A stretch of DNA of 64,000 nucleotides from contig CP118523.1 in the NCBI GenBank assembly GCA_029227815.1, positions 3,224,001-3,288,000 of the forward strand, written 5' to 3'. Each line of letters starts with the position of its first letter. The stretch's first letter is position 1. The position numbers and the translations under genes are program-made. Below are positions 8,889 through 17,915 of the stretch, in pieces. Under the pieces are notes generated by a model. It did not search any database. It saw only the letters and a list, made by a program, of their open reading frames with translations, and had not been told where the DNA came from. The DNA is from Clostridiaceae bacterium M8S5. GTDB lineage: Bacteria; Bacillota; Clostridia; Tissierellales; MCWD3.

Positions 8889-10337
8889 TTATTTAATATT
8901 CTTTAATACTTCTTTTAAAAACGTGTATGTTCTCTCTACTGATGATATGCTTATACATTCATCTGGAGTATGCACATCAAATAAATCTGGCCCAATAGAA
9001 ATCATATCTATATCTCCGAGCTTTTCTTTCAAGAAACCACACTCTAAGCCAGCATGTATAGCCATTACTTTAGGTTCTTTATGGTACATATTTTTATAAG
9101 TTTCTATGCATATCTCTCTGATTTTTGAATCCTCTTTATACTCCCAACCTGGATATCCATCAGATGCAATAAACTCAGCACCTACCAGATCAGCCGTTCT
9201 TTTCATTTGTTTTACCATATATTCTTTTAAGCTATCAACTGAGCTCCTTAATGCACATCTAAACTCTATGTTATCATTTTCTAGCACTACTACACCTAAA
9301 CTTGTTGAGCTCTCTACTAAATTCTCTATAGACATACTCATAGTTTGTATCCCATTTATAACTGTTGTAATCAATGCAATAACTTTATTTTTAACATCGC
9401 TTGTAAATGTCTTTTCTGGTTTACTGACTGGCTTTAGCACTACTTTTACATCTGAATCTGTAATGCTAAATTCGTTTTTAAATGTCTCCTCGCATTTCTT
9501 TACACATAACTCTAAGCTAGTTTTATCCCCTGCATTTACTCCTATAACTGCATCTGCCTCTCTAGGGATAGCATTTGCTTTTGCTCCTCCTTTAATATCA
9601 GCCAACGTATAATCAAAATCAAAAGAATCTAATACTCTTGCCATTAACTTATGAGAGTTCGCTCTACCTTTGTCTATATCTGCGCCAGAATGGCCACCTT
9701 TTAACCCTCTTATTTTTACTGAGTAAAACTCATCATACTTTGAATCTACGTCAACATAATCTGCTTTAATATAAAAACTACCACTTACACCACCTGCACA
9801 TGATACACAAAACTCTCCTTCTTCTTCTGAGTCTAAATTGATTAAAGTTGTTCCTTTTATGTCTTCTGGATTTAGATTCATCACGCCAGTCATGCCACTT
9901 TCTTCATCTGAAGTAATTAATACTTCAATTGCAGGATGTTCAAGAGTTTTGTCAGCAAGTATAGCTAGTCCATATGCAACAGCTATTCCATTATCTGCTC
10001 CTAAAGTAGTTCCCTGTGCTTTAACCATATCTCCATCTATTAATAGCTTTAAAGGATCAGTGCAGAAATTATGCACACAATCATTATTTTTCTCACATAC
10101 CATATCCATATGACCTTGCAATATTACTGTAGGCGCATTTTCATAGCCTTTAGTCGCTGGCTTTCTGATTATTACATTTAGACACTCTTCTTGAGAAAAA
10201 TCAAGTCCATTATCTATTGCAAACTTTACAAGATAATCACTTATACGTTTTTCATCTCCTGAACACCTAGGTATGTTTGATATTTCTTCAAAATACTTAA
10301 ATACATCTTCTGGTTTTAAACCTTTTAATACTTCCAC
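8889..10337 (-). CDS. pepD: Aminoacyl-histidine dipeptidase (M20C)
   Basis: 482 residues with the M20C pattern: ISNIPRCSGDEKRISDYL at the N-terminus, ILQGHMDMVCEKN (zinc His and Asp), GTTLGADNGIAVAYGLA, ITSDEESGMTG (catalytic Glu), and a C-terminal AIHAGLECGF. Hydrolyses Xaa-His and other dipeptides in the cytoplasm. The GTG at 10346 overlaps the AAAGGAG; GTG 10337 (MEVLKGLKPEDVF) has proper spacing. With the M18 enzyme nearby it suggests active peptide catabolism. Confidence 0.88.
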   Translation of the reverse strand: MEVLKGLKPEDVFKYFEEISNIPRCSGDEKRISDYLVKFAIDNGLDFSQEECLNVIIRKPATKGYENAPTVILQGHMDMVCEKNNDCVHNFCTDPLKLLIDGDMVKAQGTTLGADNGIAVAYGLAILADKTLEHPAIEVLITSDEESGMTGVMNLNPEDIKGTTLINLDSEEEGEFCVSCAGGVSGSFYIKADYVDVDSKYDEFYSVKIRGLKGGHSGADIDKGRANSHKLMARVLDSFDFDYTLADIKGGAKANAIPREADAVIGVNAGDKTSLELCVKKCEETFKNEFSITDSDVKVVLKPVSKPEKTFTSDVKNKVIALITTVINGIQTMSMSIENLVESSTSLGVVVLENDNIEFRCALRSSVDSLKEYMVKQMKRTADLVGAEFIASDGYPGWEYKEDSKIREICIETYKNMYHKEPKVMAIHAGLECGFLKEKLGDIDMISIGPDLFDVHTPDECISISSVERTYTFLKEVLKNIK

Positions 10338-10350
10338 TTTGTTCACTCCT

Positions 10351-11517
10351 TTATAAATTTAATTTATTACCCATTGCTTCCTGTATATACGGCTTGACAT
10401 TCCAAAATGTTGTCAAATCCTTATAGTTTTTTATTGCTTTTGTATTATCTTTTTTGTCGTTTTTAATTGCTCTTATCATTATATTTTTAGGGGTATGCTC
10501 CATATCTATAAACTCTAGTATTTGTGTATTATAGCCTAGTATTTCTAATATATTTGCTCTAATACTATCTGTTATAAGAGAGGACATACGCTCTTTTATT
10601 ATTCCATACTTCTCTATACCCTCCATTATAGGATTATGTATCTTGCTCAATAGTTCATGCTGACAACATGGTACTGAAAGGATTATATCTGCTCCCCAGT
10701 TTACAGCTTTAACTAATGCATCATCTGTAGCTGTATCACATGCATGTAATGTGATAACCATATCAACACTGTTTAATTCATCATAGTTTTTAATATCACC
10801 ATGTATGAATTTCAATTTATTATAACCTAAATCCTTAGCTGTTTTATTACAAAACTCTATTACTTCTCTTTTTAAATCCAGTCCAATTATCTTTGCTTTG
10901 ATTTTCTTCATTTTCACTAAGTAATGATATAGTGCAAATGTCAAATACGACTTGCCACATCCAAAGTCAATTATCATGAGTTCCTTATCTTTTTTATAGT
11001 TCTTAAAACAATCTTCTACTAACTCTAAGTACCTATTAAGTTGCTTGTATTTATCATATTTTTTATCAAATATTTTACCACTTTTATTTGTTATTCCTAA
11101 CTTATATAAAAACTCTGTTTGTTCCTTTAGAATATAGTTCTTTTCTCTATTATGATTTATATCCACTTTCTTTTTTGTTGGTTTTTTCTTTAGTATCTTG
11201 ATTTTATGATCTTTGTTTATAAATACTTGATAATCACTGTCTGTTGTAAATATATTTGCCTGCTTGAATCCATTTTTAAGCAAAATCTCTAACTCTTTTT
11301 TTGCTTCCTCTTTACTTATATTTCTGTGAAATGCTTGCTTGTCTGTTTGCTCTTCAATCTGAATATATAATTGTTCTTTTAGTTTTACATATTTGAATTT
11401 GACCTTTTTTATTTGTGGATTAAACTCGTTAGATGCTTTTTTCTTTCTTCCACTCAATACCCCATATATTAACTTATCTTCATTTATAATTTCTGTTAAA
11501 AACTGATTTATGTTCAC
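10351..11517 (-). CDS. Class I SAM-dependent methyltransferase (METTL25/GSTCD-like)
   Basis: 388 residues. A Lys-rich N-terminal region (~1-130) precedes a Rossmann methyltransferase domain with LMIIDFGCGKSYLTFALYHY (motif I, ~180), IIGLDLKREVIEFC, and VITLHACDTATDDAL. The VPCCQHEL motif is typical of this Methyltransf_32-type group, often linked to RNA modification. Substrate not known. GTG start at 11517 behind GAAGGTG, three bases after the queT stop. Confidence 0.75.
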   Translation of the reverse strand: MNINQFLTEIINEDKLIYGVLSGRKKKASNEFNPQIKKVKFKYVKLKEQLYIQIEEQTDKQAFHRNISKEEAKKELEILLKNGFKQANIFTTDSDYQVFINKDHKIKILKKKPTKKKVDINHNREKNYILKEQTEFLYKLGITNKSGKIFDKKYDKYKQLNRYLELVEDCFKNYKKDKELMIIDFGCGKSYLTFALYHYLVKMKKIKAKIIGLDLKREVIEFCNKTAKDLGYNKLKFIHGDIKNYDELNSVDMVITLHACDTATDDALVKAVNWGADIILSVPCCQHELLSKIHNPIMEGIEKYGIIKERMSSLITDSIRANILEILGYNTQILEFIDMEHTPKNIMIRAIKNDKKDNTKAIKNYKDLTTFWNVKPYIQEAMGNKLNL

Positions 11518-11520
11518 TCG

Positions 11521-12051
11521 TTACACCTTCTTTATTTCATCATAATTATCTTTTATTGTTAATATTTTTACTAAATTAGGTTTCGTAAATATGTAGCTGA
11601 AAAGTGGAAATCCAACTAATGTCACTACAGCAAGCTCACCTATTGCTATCATAGTACTCCAAAATAAAAACGATCCCTTACCTAAAACATATATCTGAAG
11701 TGCAATTATAACGCTTGATATAGCAGGAAATAAACTAGCTACAAATAACGCTCTATGTGTATTTTTTATATAACTTCTACACTTGCTTATCATATAAACT
11801 GCAAAAAAAGTCGCTGTACTTCCAACTATTGCATCTATTACCCCAAAAGGTCCAAATAGATTAGCTACAAAACACCCTATTACAAGACCTGGTATATAAA
11901 GCGGATCTATAAACGCAAAGAATACCATTATTTCTGAAATCCTAAACTGTACTGGACCATAACTCATAAATGAAAATGTTATAGTTACTACTACATATAC
12001 AGCAGCTATCAGCCCTGTTAATACTAAAAACTTTGTTTGATCTTTTACCAT
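11521..12051 (-). CDS. queT: Queuosine precursor transporter QueT (ECF S-component)
   Basis: About 176 residues with five or six membrane helices and the QueT signature YGPVQFRISEIMVFFAFIDP and GLVIGCFVANLFGPFGVIDA. Binds a queuosine precursor in the membrane for uptake with a shared ECF energy module. ATG 12051 is likely; TTG 12057 is possible. It follows the VTT gene within 10 bp. No preQ1 riboswitch core was found upstream of the operon. Confidence 0.85.
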   Translation of the reverse strand: MVKDQTKFLVLTGLIAAVYVVVTITFSFMSYGPVQFRISEIMVFFAFIDPLYIPGLVIGCFVANLFGPFGVIDAIVGSTATFFAVYMISKCRSYIKNTHRALFVASLFPAISSVIIALQIYVLGKGSFLFWSTMIAIGELAVVTLVGFPLFSYIFTKPNLVKILTIKDNYDEIKKV

Positions 12052-12059
12052 GTACAAAT

Positions 12060-12623
12060 CTACCTTTCTTTCTTTTTACTAAATATATTGCCCATTATAT
12101 AAACTATAATAATCAGTACTAAAAAAACAAGTATTTTTTGATCTACTGACATACTTTTAACTGTTTTCATAAAAGCATCACCATATTTAATTGTTAAAAT
12201 ACCTACTGCTGTAAACCTAAAACCTCTACTTATTAGAGCTGTTAATGCAAGTTTTTTTCGCTCCATACCAAGAATTCCTGATATTAATGCAAATATCTTA
12301 TATGGTAGTGGCGTGAGTGCTGCTATTGCAACAGCATAAACTCCGTATTTATTAAATAATTTGTGTATCATATCAGACTTATCATTTTTAATGTATTTAT
12401 ATATAACTCTTTTACCTGCTACTTTACCTATATAATGATTAATTAACGCACCTATCACTGAACCACCTGTACTAGCTATAATAGCAAATACTATCATTTT
12501 CTTATTCATCATGAGATATGGTATTATTAATGTTTCTACTGGAACTGGTAAAAACATTGCTTCTAAAATTCCTAGTACAAATATACCTATTAAACCATAT
12601 CCACTCAATAACTCAGTAATCAT
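12060..12623 (-). CDS. VTT-domain membrane protein (YqaA/DedA-like)
   Basis: 187 residues with about five membrane helices and a VTT-type core (FVLGILEAMFLPVPVETLII ... GSVIGALINHYIGKVAGKR ... AALTPLPYKIFALISGIL). Relatives act as membrane scramblase or flippase-like proteins. ATG 12623 is chosen because AGAGGTG precedes it; the in-frame TTG 12647 lacks a ribosome binding site. Likely first gene of a queT operon. Confidence 0.75.
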   Translation of the reverse strand: MITELLSGYGLIGIFVLGILEAMFLPVPVETLIIPYLMMNKKMIVFAIIASTGGSVIGALINHYIGKVAGKRVIYKYIKNDKSDMIHKLFNKYGVYAVAIAALTPLPYKIFALISGILGMERKKLALTALISRGFRFTAVGILTIKYGDAFMKTVKSMSVDQKILVFLVLIIIVYIMGNIFSKKKER

Positions 12624-12819
12624 TGTTACACCTCTTTTTAATGTCAAAACATTCTTATTTATTATTCCCTAATCCAAAGGATATAATGATTAATATAGGC
12701 ACTACATAAATTATATAATATTATATACTATTAAGAATTATATTTTTGTAATATATTAGTTTATTTATGAATTAATAGAGACTATTCGTTATTTTTCTTA
12801 AATAGCCTCTTTAGTAACC

Positions 12820-13128
12820 CTATTTTTCATCCTCTTTGTATTCCAAAAGTTCTATGACTTTACATTGTTTAGCTTCTTTTATATCACCGTATTTCAGCTT
12901 TGCTTCATATTCATTTAATTTCTCTTTCATTGAGAATATTACAGCTAGCAAAACTACCAAGTCGTCTATTAATCCAATCCCAAAAACTGGGTCTGGGAGC
13001 AAGTCTATAGGTGATATTAAGTATAAAAATCCAAAAAATATCAGTATTTTTTTTCGAAATTTAACATTTGAATCAAATAGATACTTAAAGGCTATTTTTA
13101 TTTTTGCTATAACTCTAAAAATCCTCAT
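12820..13128 (-). CDS. YkvA/DUF1232-family membrane protein
   Basis: 102 residues with the DUF1232 core FLYLISPIDLLPDPVFGIGL followed by IDDLVVLLAVIF. Short membrane-associated family of unknown role. ATG 13128 follows GGAGTGGG; an in-frame GTG at 13152 with a weaker site is an alternative. Confidence 0.8.
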   Translation of the reverse strand: MRIFRVIAKIKIAFKYLFDSNVKFRKKILIFFGFLYLISPIDLLPDPVFGIGLIDDLVVLLAVIFSMKEKLNEYEAKLKYGDIKEAKQCKVIELLEYKEDEK

Positions 13129-13659
13129 AAAATACCCACTCCATCTTTTCACTTCTTACTATATTTTGTTACTGTCATTATACACTTATATTAACAGTGA
13201 TGCAAGTTACAAAGCTGTAAGAAAAAGCTTAAATATGACCATATAGAGTATGCAATCAGCAAGATATAGTATCCCTATAGGATATCCAAGTAGGTGTATA
13301 TATAACGCTATCTTTTAAGATGATTTAAAAATAAAAAACTGCACTTAGATATAATTGCAATATATAAATAAATATAACCCTGATTTTGTACATAGTTAAG
13401 CTCTGTAAATTAGGTTATTACAATGGTTTTAAGTAACCAAAAAGTTTAACGTGTTAAATATTTTTTTATTATATATATATAGGTATTTATGTAGAAATTT
13501 TTAATTTTACACTATCAAGTCGTTTTAAATATTTTTCATATGTGATATAATCAAAATCATCCGCAAAACGGGTATATTGTTTTAATTTAACTAATTTTAA
13601 AATATATAGTTTTATAACCACTTATATTTATATGTACTTTGATGAAAGGAGGTAGTTTA
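13129..13659. other. Intergenic region, no gene seen
   Basis: Very AT-rich. Holds the promoter of the YkvA gene on the minus strand and, near 13546, a TATAAT-like box pointing right. No conserved RNA motif was recognised. Confidence 0.5.
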
Positions 13660-13722
13660 ATGCAAATAAGCAATATTTTTTATTGGAGGTTGGATGTCGT
13701 ATCTTTTAGTAATTATACATAA
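13660..13722 (+). CDS. Possible 20-residue leader peptide
   Basis: ATG 13660 is preceded by an excellent AAAGGAGG at optimal spacing and encodes 20 residues (MQISNIFYWRLDVVSFSNYT). No homology is apparent. It overlaps the next tiny ORF in another frame. May be a leader or a decayed gene. Confidence 0.3.
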   Translation: MQISNIFYWRLDVVSFSNYT

Positions 13723-13813
13723 AGCAACAATTGCCATGATAACTTATCAAGCATCTTTCTTAAATGATAATAGTATTATAGTAGATTGCACAAAAAATGA
13801 AAACCACGCTTAA
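13694..13813 (+). CDS. Possible 39-residue small protein overlapping the leader ORF
   Basis: ATG 13694 lies a few bases after TTGGAGG and opens a 39-codon frame beginning MSYLLVIIHKATIAMI with a hydrophobic N-terminal half. Not recognised. Overlapping +1-frame arrangement with the upstream 20-codon ORF could mean translational coupling, or a degenerate gene. Low confidence. Confidence 0.25.
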   Translation: MSYLLVIIHKATIAMITYQASFLNDNSIIVDCTKNENHA

Positions 13814-14077
13814 AAGGGTGATAACATTTATTACATATAACAAAACTCATGGATTAGTAGCTTAATACAACTAAATAAAGTAATTATATCTACAAAGCAA
13901 CAAAAGTAATTTGCATATTTTATAGTTACCTTTCAAGTTGAGTTAGTGCAGGAGTATCCTAAACTGGCTTTTTTCAGTTTAAAAAACTTCAATTTTAAGT
14001 TCCAGTTAGCTAAAGAAATAGTCAAGAAAATTAGAACCAAATTTATGGAAGTAAAAATATACTTAGGAGATGAAAGT

Positions 14078-15373
14078 ATGAAAAAAACAAGAACAATATT
14101 AATGATAATTTTAACGCTTTTTATTTTTAGTACTGCATCATTTGCAGCTAATCTTAACATTGTTATCGATGATGAAAAAATACTATTTCAAGACAATGTA
14201 AAGCCTTATATTGATGAGAACAACAGAACAATGATTCCTGTTGCAGAAATTGCCAAAGCTTTTGGAGCAGAACCTAGTTGGGATGGTAAAACTCGCACCG
14301 TAAAACTTGAATCGGAAAATAATACAATTACACTTACAATTGATGAGAATATCATTGATATAAACGGAAGCAAAAAATCGATGGATACAAATGCAATAAC
14401 AAACAATAACAGAACCTTTGTACCACTTACATTCGTAGCTAAAGCTTTTGGTGCATCTGTTAGCTGGGATGGAAAAACAAACACAGTCACAATTACTAAA
14501 GCTCGTTCAAAATTTGATATAACAGTCAATCCTAAAACAAATTACAATATAATAAATGCTCCAAGTTATAATATTGTTAATACGGATGGTCAGTATTTAT
14601 ATTTTTCTAATGTGGCAGATGGGCGAAAATTATATCGATGTGATTTAAAAGGCAATAATGTGGAAAAAATCAGTGAGATTAGGGATGTATTTGATATAAA
14701 TTTAGCTGATAATTTTATTATTTTTTCTTATTATGACTATGCTAAAAAATGCGATAATATAGGACGTATTAATAAGGAAAATCATGAATTTCTCTCTTAT
14801 AATGTAACTCCATACCGCTTAAATGTTGTAGATAACAAAATCTATTATGCTGATAATCCTGGAGATAATAAAGAAATAATATCTTTAAGTATTGATAATA
14901 CAAATAAAAAGCAATTAATTGAAGACTGTGATGACATGCTTGTTTTAGACAATAAAATTATATATACAGAAAATGGAGATATTCATATATTGGAAAATTC
15001 GGAATCTAAGTTATTAGCGGAAGGATCAGGATCATGTATTATAGGTTTACATGCAATTAATGACCATATATATCATACTTATTTTTCTTCAAATAAAATA
15101 TCAAAGATAGATTTTAATGGCAAATCAGAATCATATGAAATGAACAATGAAGTAGGTGAATATGCTATAGTTAATAATACTATTTTCTATACAGATGAAT
15201 CAACAGGATTATATGAATATGATATAGATTCTAAAAAAGAAACTAAAATCACGGATGGAGTAATATTATTTCCATGTGTTATAGATAATTACTTATTTTT
15301 TCAAAATGGATATGATGCTAAGTTTACTAATGTTTATGACTTGAATACTGAAAAAATAATAGAGTTTAAATAA
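14078..15373 (+). CDS. Secreted protein with copper amine oxidase-like stalk domains and DUF5050
   Basis: 431 residues. Signal peptide MKKTRTILMIILTLFIFSTA ending near ASFAA, then two copper amine oxidase N-terminal-like repeats (DENNRTMIPVAEIAKAFGAE and NNNRTFVPLTFVAKAFGASV, each followed by SWDGKT), then a DUF5050-type beta-propeller region (~150-430) with repeated short blocks such as LYFSNVADGRKLYRCDLKG. Probably cell-surface or secreted; wall-binding stalk plus propeller. ATG 14078 is chosen from GGAGATGAAAGT upstream and the signal peptide. No enzyme activity can be assigned. Confidence 0.8.
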   Translation: MKKTRTILMIILTLFIFSTASFAANLNIVIDDEKILFQDNVKPYIDENNRTMIPVAEIAKAFGAEPSWDGKTRTVKLESENNTITLTIDENIIDINGSKKSMDTNAITNNNRTFVPLTFVAKAFGASVSWDGKTNTVTITKARSKFDITVNPKTNYNIINAPSYNIVNTDGQYLYFSNVADGRKLYRCDLKGNNVEKISEIRDVFDINLADNFIIFSYYDYAKKCDNIGRINKENHEFLSYNVTPYRLNVVDNKIYYADNPGDNKEIISLSIDNTNKKQLIEDCDDMLVLDNKIIYTENGDIHILENSESKLLAEGSGSCIIGLHAINDHIYHTYFSSNKISKIDFNGKSESYEMNNEVGEYAIVNNTIFYTDESTGLYEYDIDSKKETKITDGVILFPCVIDNYLFFQNGYDAKFTNVYDLNTEKIIEFK

Positions 15374-15391
15374 ATGTGATGAGGTGTTAAT

Positions 15392-15553
15392 ATATCAAGT
15401 AGTTTTAAAAGAGATGATTCTTGGATTAGTGCTAATAATTTTAATATTTATATATCTAATTCAGGGGAATTTGATATATATCTTAAAACAACAGATAAAG
15501 CTGATTATATGACTATGAAAAAATCTGAAACATCTAAAATGACTTTACGCTAA
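15392..15553 (+). pseudogene. 53-codon ORF starting with ATA, or gene remnant
   Basis: An open frame reads ISSSFKRDDSWISANNFNIY and onward to MKKSETSKMTLR, with natural codon use. No ATG, GTG or TTG sits at its beginning, but GATGAGGTG is five bases before an in-frame ATA at 15392. Either it starts at ATA or it is a truncated gene. A competing GTG frame at 15384 has no separate ribosome binding site. Confidence 0.4.
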
Positions 15554-15632
15554 TGATGTAATGTATATTGCTTTTTCTAAGGAGATATAATAATATTAAT
15601 ACTGTCATAAATTAAATTGGGTGGTGAATTTA

Positions 15633-16415
15633 ATGTACGATTATCATGTCCATTCAGAACATTCATTTGATAGCAAATCTTCAATGAAAAATCTTATTGA
15701 GAATGGTATAAAATTAGGAATGAAAGAAATATGTTTTACCGATCATGCTGATTTTAATGAAACAAGTATAAATTTTGATGTTCTGAAACACACTGAAGAA
15801 ATAAATAAACATAAGGGTATTTATAATAATCAAATAAAATTACTTCAAGGTGTTGAACTAGGTGTGCAACCACACCTCTTAGACAAATGTCAAGCTTTCG
15901 TTGACTCGGCTGATTTTGACTTTGTTATATTATCTTTACATACTTGCGATAAGCAGGATGTCTACTTCAAGGAATTCTATAATGGTAAAACAGCAATTGA
16001 GGCTTATAATAGGTATCTAGATGAATTTATTGATTGTGCTGATAAGTTTGACTCTTATTCAGTACTTGGGCATATTGACTTGATGAAAAGATACAATGAA
16101 GATATAGCTAAAGTTGACACGTCTCTTTTATATGAAAGACTTTCAAAATTATTTAAAATAGCTATAGAAAAGGGAAAAGGTATTGAACTCAATACAGGTG
16201 GTTTAAGATACTGGGTTAAAGATATCAACCCTTCAAGTAATATTATAAGATTATACAAGGATTTAGGTGGAGAGATAATCACTTTTGGCTCTGATTCTCA
16301 CACAGTTGATGAACTAGGTGCTGATTATCAATATGCAATAGATGTTCTAAAACATGTCGGTTTTGATTATTTGACTACCTTTGAAGGTATGAAGCCTAAG
16401 TTTGTGAGAATATAA
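15633..16415 (+). CDS. PHP-domain histidinol-phosphatase (HisJ family)
   Basis: 260 residues with PHP metal-binding motifs: YDYHVHSEHSFDS (residues 2-14), CFTDHADFN, LQGVELGVQP, LSLHTCD, VLGHIDLMKRY and FGSDSHTVDELG. Removes phosphate from histidinol phosphate or a similar small ester. No other his gene is nearby, so the substrate is uncertain. ATG 15633 follows GGGTGGTG; the GTG at 15621 lies within that site. Confidence 0.85.
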   Translation: MYDYHVHSEHSFDSKSSMKNLIENGIKLGMKEICFTDHADFNETSINFDVLKHTEEINKHKGIYNNQIKLLQGVELGVQPHLLDKCQAFVDSADFDFVILSLHTCDKQDVYFKEFYNGKTAIEAYNRYLDEFIDCADKFDSYSVLGHIDLMKRYNEDIAKVDTSLLYERLSKLFKIAIEKGKGIELNTGGLRYWVKDINPSSNIIRLYKDLGGEIITFGSDSHTVDELGADYQYAIDVLKHVGFDYLTTFEGMKPKFVRI

Positions 16416-16439
16416 GCATATTCATTTAAAATTAAGTAT

Positions 16440-16463
16440 ATAGGTCATGTTCTCATGACCTAT
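16440..16463 (+). terminator. Terminator-like hairpin, left flank of repeat copy A
   Basis: Stem ATAGGTCATG / CATGACCTAT after the PHP gene. A diverged version of the same hairpin (16613-16634) lies on the other side of the repeat element. Confidence 0.6.
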
Positions 16464-16609
16464 CAGACTGTAGGCAAAAGCCCAATTTCTGCGTTGCAGT
16501 CATAATTTCCGTTGCTCACTTACCTCTAAGTAAGCTCTGCTAACAATTTTAACACGCCTTGAACTTGTACTTCTACTACACTCTGCTATCTTGATGACTT
16601 TGTCATCAA
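16463..16609 (-). repeat. Dispersed palindromic element, copy A (inverted)
   Basis: Minus-strand copy of the ~150-bp element also at 29996, 58264 and 60988. It ends in the small hairpin TTGATGAC-TTT-GTCATCAA (16591-16609). Its long imperfect palindrome includes the conserved GTTGCTCACTTACC core. It is flanked on both sides by versions of one ~24-bp hairpin. Confidence 0.85.
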
Positions 16610-16679
16610 GGTAATAGGCATGTATTCATGACCTTATACATTTTTCAAGAAGAATACACGAGTGTAAAGTTATATAAAA

Positions 16680-16729
16680 AGTTACATGACTGTTATAAAT
16701 AGTGATTATTTATAATTAGTCATGTAACT
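16680..16729 (-). terminator. Terminator of bioB
   Basis: Perfect 12-bp stem AGTTACATGACT / AGTCATGTAACT with a 26-nt loop, followed on the minus strand by TTTTTATAT. Confidence 0.7.
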
Positions 16730-16784
16730 AGCTATAATTTCTTATTATTAACTATCGTTTCTGTCACTAAAAATACTATCAATA

Positions 16785-17759
16785 TTATTCCAAAGTATAT
16801 CCAAGTTCCCCTAGCATTTTTTTATCACTTTCTATATTCTGCCCTGTAGTAGTTAAATAGTCTCCTGTAAGCATTGAATCTACTCCTCCTCTAAGCCCTA
16901 GTCTTTGATTATCTCCTAGCGCTAGTCTACCTCCTGCATATCTTATGTTTGCTTTTGGTAATATAAACCTAACCACCGCCATTGTTTTAAGTGCCTCTAA
17001 TGGCTTTATTGGATTCAAACTCTCATAAGGTGTCCCTTTTATTGGATTCAATATATTAATAGGTACAGACTCTATTTTCAGTTTTTTTAGCTCAAATGCC
17101 ATATCCACTCTATCTTTTAATGATTCTTTCATACCTATTATTCCACCACTACAAACCTTTAGCCCTGCTTTCATTGCATCTTTGATTGTATTTACTCTAT
17201 CTTCAAAGCTATGTGATGTACATATATTACTATAGTTGTCTTTGCTAGTCTCAAGATTGTGATGGTACATATCTACTCCTGCTTCTTTTAGCTTTAATGC
17301 TTGATCATATGTTAATATACCGTGTGATGCACATAACATAAGTGTTGTATCTCTTTTTAGTTTTTTATATATCTGAGTCAATTTTACTAAATCATTTTCT
17401 TCTATACCTCGTCCACTTGTTACCAACGAAAACCTATGAACTCCTTTTTTCTCTACATATAATGCTCTTTCTAGTATTTTATCGTATTCTAGTAAATTAT
17501 ACTGATCTACATTTGTGTTATAATGGACTGATTGAGCACAGTATTTACAGTCCTCTGAACACTTTCCTGATTTTGCATTTATAATAGTACAAAGATTTGA
17601 ATCATTCCCCACGTTAGCTTTTCTAATATTGTCTGCTGATATTAATAAGCTTTTAATAATTCCTTCTTCACCTAAATTTATTAGCTTCAAACTCTCATCA
17701 TATGTGATTTCTCCACCACTTAATATCCTTTGCTCTATATTTTTTATTAGATTTTTCAT
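16785..17759 (-). CDS. bioB: Biotin synthase
   Basis: 324 residues. The radical-SAM cluster motif is SGKCSEDCKYCAQS (residues ~51-64), followed by FSLVTSGRG, YHHNLETSKDNY and IPINILNPI-like (VPINILNPIKGTP) segments, and a C-terminal IRYAGGRLALGDNQRLGLRG. Inserts sulphur into dethiobiotin to make biotin. Start ATG 17759 behind AAAGGATG. It stands alone, without bioD, bioA or bioF, so it may use imported dethiobiotin or distant genes. A BirA-type operator overlaps its promoter. Confidence 0.93.
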   Translation of the reverse strand: MKNLIKNIEQRILSGGEITYDESLKLINLGEEGIIKSLLISADNIRKANVGNDSNLCTIINAKSGKCSEDCKYCAQSVHYNTNVDQYNLLEYDKILERALYVEKKGVHRFSLVTSGRGIEENDLVKLTQIYKKLKRDTTLMLCASHGILTYDQALKLKEAGVDMYHHNLETSKDNYSNICTSHSFEDRVNTIKDAMKAGLKVCSGGIIGMKESLKDRVDMAFELKKLKIESVPINILNPIKGTPYESLNPIKPLEALKTMAVVRFILPKANIRYAGGRLALGDNQRLGLRGGVDSMLTGDYLTTTGQNIESDKKMLGELGYTLE

Positions 17760-17812
17760 ATTACACATCCTTTTGTCTATCATAATTAAAATCCTTTTTG
17801 TCATATACTTAT

Positions 17813-17839
17813 ATTATACAAACACATCACTATTGTCAA
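17813..17839 (-). promoter_or_regulatory. bioB promoter
   Basis: TTGACA (17834-17839) and TATAAT (17813-17818) on the minus strand with a 15-bp spacer. The -35 box lies inside the BirA-type half-site. Confidence 0.55.
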
Positions 17840-17863
17840 CCTTACAAAATTGCAAGTTGACGA
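17833..17863. promoter_or_regulatory. BirA-type biotin operator
   Basis: Inverted half-sites TTGTCAAC and GTTGACGA separated by 15 bp, matching the layout of BirA operators in Gram-positive bacteria. It covers the -35 box of bioB and abuts the -35 box of the divergent protease gene. Biotin-bound BirA should repress bioB here. Confidence 0.75.
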
Positions 17864-17864
17864 T

Positions 17865-17894
17865 TTGATAACAAACTTGTTTTTGGTATATAAT
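17865..17894 (+). promoter_or_regulatory. Promoter of the CPBP protease gene
   Basis: TTGATA, 18-bp spacer, TATAAT. The predicted start of transcription near 17900 rules out the more distal in-frame start codons of the gene. Confidence 0.55.
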
Positions 17895-17915
17895 GTAAAT
17901 ATCGAGGAGGTGCAT

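Noticed and set aside
9106-9612. 168-codon plus-strand frame inside pepD
   Set aside because: Antisense shadow of a well supported enzyme; no ribosome binding site and unnatural composition.
12648-12819. preQ1 riboswitch ahead of the queT operon
   Set aside because: The minus strand lacks the conserved preQ1 aptamer core; only an AT-rich leader and a hairpin are present.
13946-14077. Upstream extension of the DUF5050 gene
   Set aside because: It would bury the signal peptide; ATG 14078 has its own ribosome binding site.
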